Assembly: GCA_023231165.1 (NCBI GenBank)
Contig: JALNVY010000055.1
Coordinates: forward strand, 1 to 11,947
DNA: 11,947 nucleotides
Direction of reading: 5' to 3'
Source: Syntrophales bacterium
Lineage (GTDB): Bacteria; Desulfobacterota; Syntrophia; Syntrophales; UBA8958
Position numbers and translations under genes: made by a program. Below are positions 7,004-11,947 of this stretch, one piece after another (position 1 is the stretch's first letter; each line of letters starts with the position of its first letter). Below the pieces are notes generated by a model. The model saw only the letters and a list, made by a program, of their open reading frames with translations, had not been told where the DNA came from and searched no databases.

Positions 7004-7647
7004 AAGTAATGGATTATGAGTAAATAGCCCTCATCGACCTTGATCCGCCCCACCTTCTCCGTCAACCGGTTGCTGATCCCGCAGGGACGGGCCAGGGTCA
7101 TGGTCGCATCTTCCAGGGGATATTCGAAGCCTTCCAGGGTAATACCACGGGCCTCCCCTCCCCATGGAAAGATGGATACCGTCTGTCCCTTCTTCCCGCT
7201 TACGGTTGCTGCCCCCGCCATGACAAAGACTTCACAATTTTCATCGAGAAGTTTTATGGGAACGCCCTTTTCCAGACCCATCATCAGGAGCCCGAGATTG
7301 GCCAGGGTATGATCCAGGCGTTTTCCCATCGCCCCAAAAATCAGGATTTCTTCGGGATTCATCGCCAGCGCCTGTATGAGGGCTAACTGAGTATCCGTTT
7401 CGTCCTTCCGGACCGGATAGCGGACAATGGCAATCCCCTTTTCTTCAAAAACTCGCAACAACTCATCGTCCAGAGAATCCATATCCCCGATGATCAGGTC
7501 GGGGGCAAGACCTAGGGCATGGGCATAACGGGCCCCGCCGTCGGCGCACAGAACGGCCTCCGGGGCTGCCGCCTCGATTCGCTGCCGGAGAAACTTCATG
7601 TCCTCGATAGCGGATCCTGCAATAATCACGACGGCTTTTTTCACCAT
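6991..7647 (-). CDS. thiN: Thiamine pyrophosphokinase
   Basis: The enzyme transfers pyrophosphate from ATP to thiamine to give TPP. Family marks in this 218-residue protein are CADGGA (34-39), the metal site GDMDS (54-58), KDETDTQ (81-87) and GKRLDHT (108-114), followed by the beta-rich thiamine-binding C-terminal domain. I chose ATG at 7647, with AGG 5-6 nt upstream; an in-frame GTG at 7659 adds four residues and has no better ribosome site. The last four residues and stop (LTAS, TAA) are encoded by the terminal repeat of element copy 2. It is the first gene after the TPP riboswitch, so TPP should repress it. With thiD and thiC it combines salvage and de novo steps in one transcript. Confidence 0.92.
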   Translation of the reverse strand: MVKKAVVIIAGSAIEDMKFLRQRIEAAAPEAVLCADGGARYAHALGLAPDLIIGDMDSLDDELLRVFEEKGIAIVRYPVRKDETDTQLALIQALAMNPEEILIFGAMGKRLDHTLANLGLLMMGLEKGVPIKLLDENCEVFVMAGAATVSGKKGQTVSIFPWGGEARGITLEGFEYPLEDATMTLARPCGISNRLTEKVGRIKVDEGYLLIIHYLTAS

Positions 7648-7680
7648 TTCGCCTGTCACTATCTTTATTCAATAATTCAA

Positions 7681-7711
7681 AGGGGCCATACCCCACCGGG
7701 ATATGGCCCCT
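7681..7711 (-). terminator. Leader hairpin between TPP riboswitch and thiN (probable expression platform)
   Basis: In the minus-strand transcript, AGGGGCCATA (7711-7702) pairs perfectly with TATGGCCCCT (7690-7681) over 10 bp with an 11-nt loop. The tract after it is only TTTGAATT, so it is a weak intrinsic terminator by sequence. Its 3' arm (GCCCCT) is also complementary to AGGGGC at 7802-7797 in the aptamer, which offers a switch between two folds. Confidence 0.65.
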
Positions 7712-7734
7712 GAAAAATACTGATCATCTTTCTG

Positions 7735-7806
7735 CCACTCCCTACGCTGGCATTACCCAGGTCAGGTTCAAAGGGTATCTTCTCAGCCTTATCGGCGCCC
7801 CTGTCA
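7735..7806 (-). promoter_or_regulatory. TPP riboswitch (THI element)
   Basis: Read on the minus strand, the conserved TPP aptamer blocks appear in order: GGGGCGCC, CTGAGA, ATACCC, GAACCTGA, then ATGCCAGCGTAGGGA. P3 is very short (GCC, GATAA loop, GGC). CTGAGA binds the pyrimidine ring of TPP, and the GCCAGCGTAGGGA side forms the pyrophosphate pocket. The aptamer ends about 90 nt before the thiN start and just upstream of the leader hairpin. It should lower expression of thiN, thiD and thiC when TPP is abundant. Confidence 0.96.
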
Positions 7807-7854
7807 ACCATTTGCGGACATGCATCAGTCCCCGGCCACAAAAGGTGATGACCG

Positions 7855-7883
7855 ATCCTATGAATCTATTTTTGGAAAAGCAA
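7855..7883 (-). promoter_or_regulatory. Possible promoter of the riboswitch transcript
   Basis: On the minus strand TTGCTT (7883-7878) and TAGGAT (7860-7855) are separated by 17 nt. Only 3/6 and 4/6 bases match the sigma-70 consensus, but the position, about 50 nt before the aptamer, is right. Transcription from the upstream cluster is the alternative. Confidence 0.25.
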
Positions 7884-7919
7884 GAACTTTTTTGGCTTTG
7901 AAAAAGCGAGAACTTTTTA
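7876..7919. repeat. Two A/T-rich direct repeats with weak hairpins
   Basis: An 18-bp unit reads AAAAGCAAGAACTTTTTT at 7876-7893 and AAAAGCGAGAACTTTTTA at 7902-7919, 26 bp apart. Each unit folds weakly on itself (AAAAG with CTTTT). The second unit contains the stop codon of the cyclotransferase-like gene, so the pair may act as a weak terminator for that gene. Confidence 0.5.
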
Positions 7920-8807
7920 GACGATGACGGCCCGCCAGTTTCCCGAGGGTATGCGGGGCATTCCTTCGACGCTCATATCCACAAAATAGGTCCAGGCGAG
8001 GCAAGGCGCCCCATCGGCTCTCCTTGCCTGAATAATCGCCCTGCGGAAGAAGGCCCCCGTTGTTGCATAACGCCTGGCTGTTTCAACAATATCGAGGAAT
8101 TCAAAGGCCTTTTTCGGGTCTTTTAATGTATAGAGCTCGCCATTCACGATCTGACGTCCCGTCACATCAGGGATCATGCAGGGGAAGCCCTTCCAGCTAT
8201 TATAGAGTAATCCGTGTGCCTGTGCCTCTACTCGCGAGTCCAGATCGGCCCAGGCGGCTAGTAGATAGTGGCGGGGACAGCCGCTCATCAGGGTTCCGTA
8301 GACAAAGAGATGCTCAATGTAGAAGCCCGGTTCTTCCCCTTTCGTCACCGACGCGAGCATCCGTTCATTGATCTGGTGGGCCGCCATTCCTTCCCGGACG
8401 ATGTGGAGATAATCCGGATGCGGAGGAACAAAGGTCGAGGAGGTTTTAGAGGCGTCGATCTGATAGGCGACGGCGACGTGTTCCCTGCCATCATCGGTCA
8501 GGGACACGATGTTTAGATGCTTGTACATGTGTTCCGTATCACCCTTGGCGTCAAGAACATTCCAGCCGCCGGGAAGGACGCGGAAAAGCGCTCCCGGAGT
8601 CGTCTGCCCAAGCTGGTACTTAATATTCAGGATACCGCCCCGGCGGAAAGATGAGAAATAATTGACGATCAGACGGGTGTCGGGCAGATAGGCGTTTGCC
8701 ACCTTTTCTCCGAGGGGATAAAAATGACCTCTCTCTTCACACCAGCGTTTCAGATCACTCGCGTTCAGATTGGAGCCATAGGCAAAATATAAAAGTTCAC
8801 CCATCAT
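7917..8807 (-). CDS. Tandem gamma-glutamylcyclotransferase-like (AIG2/GGCT) protein
   Basis: This 296-residue protein contains two GGCT-fold domains. The first (about 5-120) opens with LLYFAYGSNLN, with Y10-G11-S12-N13 as the signature. The second (about 165-290) opens with LFVYGTLMSG, with Y170-G171-T172-L173. GGCT enzymes release 5-oxoproline from gamma-glutamyl compounds using a glutamate in an LDxxE motif. The second domain keeps it (L238-D239-I-V-E242), whereas the first reads LDAKGD at 85-90 with glycine in the matching place, so it may be inactive. Known single-domain members are about 110-190 residues, so this is a fusion or duplication. The start overlaps the tatD stop by 4 nt (ATGA), indicating translational coupling. 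The substrate is unknown. Confidence 0.8.
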   Translation of the reverse strand: MMGELLYFAYGSNLNASDLKRWCEERGHFYPLGEKVANAYLPDTRLIVNYFSSFRRGGILNIKYQLGQTTPGALFRVLPGGWNVLDAKGDTEHMYKHLNIVSLTDDGREHVAVAYQIDASKTSSTFVPPHPDYLHIVREGMAAHQINERMLASVTKGEEPGFYIEHLFVYGTLMSGCPRHYLLAAWADLDSRVEAQAHGLLYNSWKGFPCMIPDVTGRQIVNGELYTLKDPKKAFEFLDIVETARRYATTGAFFRRAIIQARRADGAPCLAWTYFVDMSVEGMPRIPSGNWRAVIV

Positions 8808-9586
8808 AGTTGAGCCGATTTCCTTGGAATTCCAAACAGTTTAATCGCATTATCCGTAGTCGCCCGCCCCACCTCCGGGACGGATAATCCCTTCAATTCC
8901 GCTACCTTTTTCGCTGTAAAGGCAACATACGCAGGTTCGTTCCGTTTGCCCCGATGGGGCAGGGGCGTCAGATAGGGGGCGTCTGTTTCGATCAGGAGCC
9001 GATTCAAGGGGACCTGGCGGACCACCTCCCATAACTGGTCTGATTTGGCATAGGTTACCGGGCCAGCAATGGAAATGTAAAAGCCCATCTCCAGGCAGGT
9101 CATGGCCATTGCCGCATCGCCGGAAAAACAGTGGATCACGCCGCCTGTCGATCCCTTCCAGCGCTTCAGGATGGCAACGGTCTGGCTATGGGCGTCCCGG
9201 TCATGAATGATCACCGGCAAGCCCAGATCGGTGGCAATGGCAAGCTGTTCTTCAAAACACCGGGTCTGGGTCTCCGGAGGCGATAGGTTGCGGAAGAAAT
9301 CCAGGCCGATCTCCCCATAGGCCACCACCTTCTCTTCCAGGGCCAGCTTCTTCAGCAAGACATAGGTCTGATCGTCGATGCCTTTCGTGTCGTGAGGGTG
9401 GATACCTACCGCGGCGTAGACGGAGGGATGGGCGCGGGCGATCTCCACCGCCTTGCGGCATTCCCGGGGAGTTGTCCCCACCGTAACGATATAGTCGATC
9501 CCCCCCTCCGTGGCCCTGCGGACAACATCATCCCGATCACGGTCAAACTCTCTCATTTCCAAGTGGGCGTGGGAATCGATGAACAT
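8804..9586 (-). CDS. tatD: TatD family metal-dependent deoxyribonuclease
   Basis: This 260-residue TIM-barrel metalloenzyme is of normal family length. The metal ligands are visible: H6 and H8 (DSHAHL), E92 (GEIGLDF), H128 (IIHDRD), H152 (IHCFSG) and D202 (ETDAPYL). TatD/YcfH proteins act as 3'-5' DNA exonucleases and are linked to DNA repair and turnover; the cellular role of each paralogue is less clear. It starts 6 nt after the stop of the 61-residue gene and overlaps the cyclotransferase-like gene by 4 nt. It has only a weak ribosome site of its own (AAAAAGAT), so translation is probably coupled to the upstream reading frame. Nothing is missing or unusual in the active site. Confidence 0.93.
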   Translation of the reverse strand: MFIDSHAHLEMREFDRDRDDVVRRATEGGIDYIVTVGTTPRECRKAVEIARAHPSVYAAVGIHPHDTKGIDDQTYVLLKKLALEEKVVAYGEIGLDFFRNLSPPETQTRCFEEQLAIATDLGLPVIIHDRDAHSQTVAILKRWKGSTGGVIHCFSGDAAMAMTCLEMGFYISIAGPVTYAKSDQLWEVVRQVPLNRLLIETDAPYLTPLPHRGKRNEPAYVAFTAKKVAELKGLSVPEVGRATTDNAIKLFGIPRKSAQL

Positions 9587-9592
9587 ATCTTT

Positions 9593-9778
9593 TTATGAAA
9601 CGGGGCTATCCTTCTTGTCCATCTTTTCCATCACGATGGTAACCTTATCCGCATTAGCGGAAACGTCGGGGAGGCTTTCCAGATAGCCATTCAAGTCTTC
9701 TTCTTTGAGCTCCCCATTCATGATTTTCATCCCGATGATCCTCTTGTCAGTGCTGCCATTGTATATCTGTTTAGCCAT
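9593..9778 (-). CDS. Small hypothetical protein, 61 residues
   Basis: I do not recognise this protein. It is soluble-looking, with no signal peptide, membrane segment or cysteine. It has a basic start (MAKQIYNGSTDKRIIG), an acidic middle (ELKEEDLNGYLESLPDVSANAD) and a beta-like end (KVTIVMEKM). Reality is supported by AAGGAAG just before the ATG and by tight packing: 8 nt after the flavoprotein stop and 6 nt before tatD. It may help carry ribosomes to tatD. Codon use looks ordinary for the region. A coding-conservation test across relatives would settle it. Confidence 0.65.
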   Translation of the reverse strand: MAKQIYNGSTDKRIIGMKIMNGELKEEDLNGYLESLPDVSANADKVTIVMEKMDKKDSPVS

Positions 9779-9786
9779 GTCTTCCT

Positions 9787-10782
9787 TTAACCCTCCCGGA
9801 TCATTTTCTTTGCCTTCTCGATATGTACTACCGCCTCCGCCGCCATCCTGTCAAGGAGTTCCCCGCAGGTGGGGATATCCCTGATGAGCCCGATGGACTG
9901 TCCGACCATGAGGGGAGCGTAATCGACGTCTCCCGTTTCCCAGGCCTGCTTTACCTTCTGTCCGGAAAGAAGGGGGATGAGTTCCTCAAAGCCGCCACCC
10001 CGCTTCTCAATGGCACACACCTCTTCCAGTATTTTCGTTTTCAGGCCCCGACCCTGCAGACCCAGGGATTTTCCATAGATGACGGTCTCATACTCCTGCC
10101 GCCGAATCAGTTCCTGTTTGATGTTTTCATGTACCTCGCACTCCCGGGTGGCCACAAACCGGCTGGCCATCATGACCCCCTGTGCCCCTAACACCAGCGC
10201 CGCCGCCAGGGCACGGCCATCGGCAATGCCGCCCACGGTGACTATGGGGATTTTTACGGATTCCGCAATCCGGGGCGTCAGGACCATGGTGGTGACGTCG
10301 TCGTCGAGGGGATGACCGCCCTCTTCGATGCCGGCGGCGTAAATACCGTCGTAACCGACCTTTTCGGCATGGAGGGCATGCCGGACAGACCCGACCTTAT
10401 GAAAGAGTTTTACGCCCGCCCCTTTGAGAGCTTCAATTGCGGCCATGCCGGCCACCTTGTCTACGGGTGTGCCGGAAAACTCGATCCCGGCAACCTTTTC
10501 CTCGGCACAGACCCGGATGTACATTTTGTGATGCTCCGGGGTAATCCGGACTGAGGGCAGCAGGGTAATATTTACCATGAATGGCTTGTCCGTAAGTTTC
10601 CGCGTTTCTTCGATGGCCGTACGGAAGTCAGCTTCCGTTTCATAATTTCCCGCCGTCAGATTGCCCATCCCACCGGCATTGGAGACGGCGGCGCAGAACC
10701 GGGGCTTGCATAGCCACATCATGGCTCCGCAGATGATGGGATATTTAATGCCAAACATATCAGTAATGGCTGTTTTGAACAT
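9787..10782 (-). CDS. Nitronate monooxygenase / FabK-like FMN-dependent flavoprotein
   Basis: This 331-residue TIM-barrel flavoprotein belongs to the 2-nitropropane dioxygenase family. Marks are a GIKYPIICGAMM start (11-22), AGIEEGGH (150-157) with H157 as the candidate active-site histidine, and the FMN phosphate site VGGIADGR (183-190) plus GAQGVMMASRF (199-209). The start is ATG at 10782, with AGGAG about 8 nt upstream; a longer frame adds 29 residues with no ribosome site and no family match. Members include nitronate monooxygenases, FabK enoyl reductases and the steroid-pathway reductase IpdC, so the reaction is open. It leads a cluster with the 61-residue gene, tatD and the cyclotransferase-like gene, read from a promoter at 10984-10956. 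A CoA-transferase lies upstream. Confidence 0.88.
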   Translation of the reverse strand: MFKTAITDMFGIKYPIICGAMMWLCKPRFCAAVSNAGGMGNLTAGNYETEADFRTAIEETRKLTDKPFMVNITLLPSVRITPEHHKMYIRVCAEEKVAGIEFSGTPVDKVAGMAAIEALKGAGVKLFHKVGSVRHALHAEKVGYDGIYAAGIEEGGHPLDDDVTTMVLTPRIAESVKIPIVTVGGIADGRALAAALVLGAQGVMMASRFVATRECEVHENIKQELIRRQEYETVIYGKSLGLQGRGLKTKILEEVCAIEKRGGGFEELIPLLSGQKVKQAWETGDVDYAPLMVGQSIGLIRDIPTCGELLDRMAAEAVVHIEKAKKMIREG

Positions 10783-10877
10783 AATTATTCTCCTGAAATT
10801 GTTATTATATGCGTTAAAAGCACTGTCATCGCGGGTAATTACAAATCGCTTCGGTAAATGTCGTGGCAATCGTAAAA

Positions 10878-10936
10878 GCCCTTTCCCTGTCCCCGAAAAA
10901 GGGTTTGAAGGGCGGGAGAGGTCAGCGTTTGCCCGC
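10878..10936 (-). promoter_or_regulatory. Structured 5' leader of the flavoprotein-tatD cluster
   Basis: Two hairpins fall in the leader of about 165 nt between the predicted promoter and the start at 10782. The first is GCGGG/CCCGC (10936-10932 with 10916-10912). The second is a two-tier stem, GCCCTT/AAGGGC outside (10913-10908 with 10883-10878) and CCCT/AGGG inside. They share bases and so may be alternatives. I recognise no riboswitch class. Between the promoter and gctB, the rest of the 371-bp gap holds only the repeat relic and hairpin listed separately. Confidence 0.4.
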
Positions 10937-10955
10937 TTGCCAGAACAGGCGTAGT

Positions 10956-10984
10956 TTTCTAATGAAAACCCGCGTTCTTGTCAA
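10956..10984 (-). promoter_or_regulatory. Sigma-70-type promoter for the flavoprotein-tatD cluster
   Basis: On the minus strand a perfect -35 box TTGACA (10984-10979) is followed after 17 nt by TAGAAA (10961-10956), 4/6 to the -10 consensus. Transcription would begin near 10949. It separates this cluster from gctB upstream. Confidence 0.6.
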
Positions 10985-10999
10985 CACTTTTCCTTATTC

Positions 11000-11078
11000 C
11001 CGGTATTACTTACCGGTCGCGCAGCGAAGCCGTTTTTCAAAGCGTCACAGAAATAAGGTGACTTTTTGCGAAGCCGTC
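11000..11078. repeat. Decayed half of the 125-bp element family (copy 3)
   Basis: GACTTTTTGCGAAGCCGTCA at 11060-11079 matches the right end of copy 2 with one mismatch. GCAGCG (11021-11026) and a 6-bp stem with a 5-nt loop (CCGGTA/TACCGG, 11000-11016) recall its interior, but spacing is stretched by about 20 nt. No left terminal repeat was found. A GTCAC/GTGAC hairpin (11044-11062) lies inside the stretched part. Confidence 0.55.
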
Positions 11079-11094
11079 AGAGAGAAGGAAAGGT

Positions 11095-11125
11095 CGGAGG
11101 CGACTTCGCTCAGTCGTCGCCTCCG
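11095..11125 (-). terminator. Strong hairpin after gctB, possible terminator
   Basis: CGGAGGCGAC and GTCGCCTCCG pair over 10 bp with an 11-nt loop. The hairpin begins 29 nt after the gctB stop. In the minus-strand transcript it is followed by ACCTTTCCTTCTCTCT, pyrimidine-rich but without a clean U-run. It could equally be a palindromic intergenic repeat. Confidence 0.5.
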
Positions 11126-11153
11126 GGAGAGGAAGGATTGATCATGCTTACGG

Positions 11154-11942
11154 TTACATGCCGGGGATGCTGGTAAAGACGCCGTGGGGATCAACCTGGG
11201 TTCTGAGGATCTCCAGTACGTCCGGCGCCGGCGCCGGAGTCACGGGGATATCTCCTTCCGGCTTGAGGAGCTCGAAGCCCGTACACATCTGGGCCAGCTC
11301 ATAGTTGACCCCGGGCTGCAGGGACTGGACCCGCATACGCTTACTTACCGGTTCGAAATCAAAGACGCCGGCATTGGTAGCCACGGCGATGGGGCCGTTG
11401 CCAAGCAGACCCGCTTCCTGGCGGGTGGTCCCGCCCCGAAGGTGTCCCACGCTGGTGATGAAATCAATCCGGGCGGGAAACTTGTCCGGCGTATGGAGCC
11501 CGACCAGGATCATATTTTCCGCCAGCGAGGTCAGATCGTTATTGCCCCCGGAACCGGTGAGGCGCACCTTGGGATTGAGAAAATCGTCACCGATGATATG
11601 GGTGTTCACATTGCCGTACATATCGACCTGGGCAAACCCCAGGAAGGCGATATCGACAAAGCCGTTATAGACTTGGGCGAAAGAATAGGCCATTTCTTGA
11701 ATCATGGGCGATTTCCGCCATGTAAAGGGGCAGCCGACAGACCAGGGCATGTCCCCGGCAATGGGATTCTGGCCGCCCGATTCATAGACCATCGTGATGT
11801 GAGGGGCGTGGGTTTTCTTGGCCAGGATGGCCGCCACCATCGGCAGTCCCGTCCCGACATATACCACCTGATGATCCCGGATCTGCAACGACAGGACATA
11901 GGCTAACATTTCCAGGGGATTCAATGGTTTATTGTTGGTCAT
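11154..11942 (-). CDS. gctB: Glutaconate CoA-transferase-like subunit B (class I CoA-transferase)
   Basis: This 262-residue protein matches GctB over its whole length. It has VVYVGTGLPM (26-35), the catalytic glutamate E54 in VYESGG, DMYGNVNTHIIGDD (107-120), the GSGG loop (130-133) and the DPHGVFTSIP end. In GctAB this glutamate forms the enzyme-CoA thioester while CoA moves between acyl groups. The subunit normally works with GctA, which would lie just outside the window to the right; only 5 nt are visible before the ATG, so an overlap with gctA is likely. Substrate range (glutaconate or other acyl-CoAs) cannot be read from sequence. The kept glutamate argues against an IpdAB-type hydrolase. 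A hairpin follows the stop. Confidence 0.9.
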   Translation of the reverse strand: MTNNKPLNPLEMLAYVLSLQIRDHQVVYVGTGLPMVAAILAKKTHAPHITMVYESGGQNPIAGDMPWSVGCPFTWRKSPMIQEMAYSFAQVYNGFVDIAFLGFAQVDMYGNVNTHIIGDDFLNPKVRLTGSGGNNDLTSLAENMILVGLHTPDKFPARIDFITSVGHLRGGTTRQEAGLLGNGPIAVATNAGVFDFEPVSKRMRVQSLQPGVNYELAQMCTGFELLKPEGDIPVTPAPAPDVLEILRTQVDPHGVFTSIPGM

Positions 11943-11947
11943 CGTTC

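Noticed and set aside
10783..10869. 29-residue N-terminal extension of the flavoprotein
   Set aside because: The internal ATG has AGGAG at good spacing and the family start; the extension has neither and lies in the leader.
10863..11141. 92-codon and 97-codon plus-strand frames in the gctB-flavoprotein gap
   Set aside because: No ribosome site or family resemblance; they cross the promoter, leader hairpins and repeat relic on the opposite strand.
11184..11906. 240-codon plus-strand frame opposite gctB
   Set aside because: Antisense shadow of a full-length GctB with its catalytic motif intact.

Overview
The window looks like a bacterial chromosome segment from an anaerobic deltaproteobacterium (Desulfobacterota), possibly Syntrophus-like. 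This is inferred from the GC-rich coding style, short spacers, a glutaconate-type CoA-transferase, a short-form ThiC, and short palindromic repeats between genes. Species cannot be fixed from the window. It is mostly core and metabolic genes; no phage, transposase, CRISPR, rRNA or tRNA was seen.

Layout. 1-288 (-) is the start of an RlmD-type 23S rRNA uracil methyltransferase that runs off the left edge. Divergent from it, 411-2439 (+) holds a TraB-family membrane protein followed 1 nt later by a zinc-ribbon rhomboid protease, then a small lipoprotein (2517-2924). The lipoprotein overlaps tail-to-tail by 47 bp with a CCA/poly(A) nucleotidyltransferase (4257-2878, -). Everything to the right is on the minus strand. 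A thiamine operon reads from a TPP riboswitch (about 7806-7735) through a leader hairpin to thiamine pyrophosphokinase, thiD and thiC (ATGA overlap), then a 65-residue membrane protein. Upstream is a compact cluster: nitronate monooxygenase/FabK-like flavoprotein, 61-residue unknown, TatD nuclease and a double gamma-glutamylcyclotransferase-like protein. It has its own TTGACA promoter and a leader of about 165 nt. At the right edge is glutaconate CoA-transferase subunit B.

How the genes work together. ThiC makes HMP-P, ThiD phosphorylates it to HMP-PP, and the pyrophosphokinase charges free thiamine to TPP, which should feed back on the riboswitch. No thiE, thiG or thiL is in view. GctB next to a nitronate-monooxygenase-family flavoprotein hints at acyl-CoA metabolism.

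The most notable structure is a pair of 125-126 bp elements at 4300-4425 and 6879-7003. Each has perfect terminal inverted repeats (20 and 17 bp) whose sequences differ between the two. Both carry an exactly central 7-bp hairpin with a 5-nt loop, with two compensatory base-pair changes between copies, and short internal boxes at matching offsets. Each abuts the stop codon of a gene; one encodes the last four residues and stop of the pyrophosphokinase. A decayed third copy lies at about 11000-11078. They look like a MITE- or REP-like family under structural constraint.
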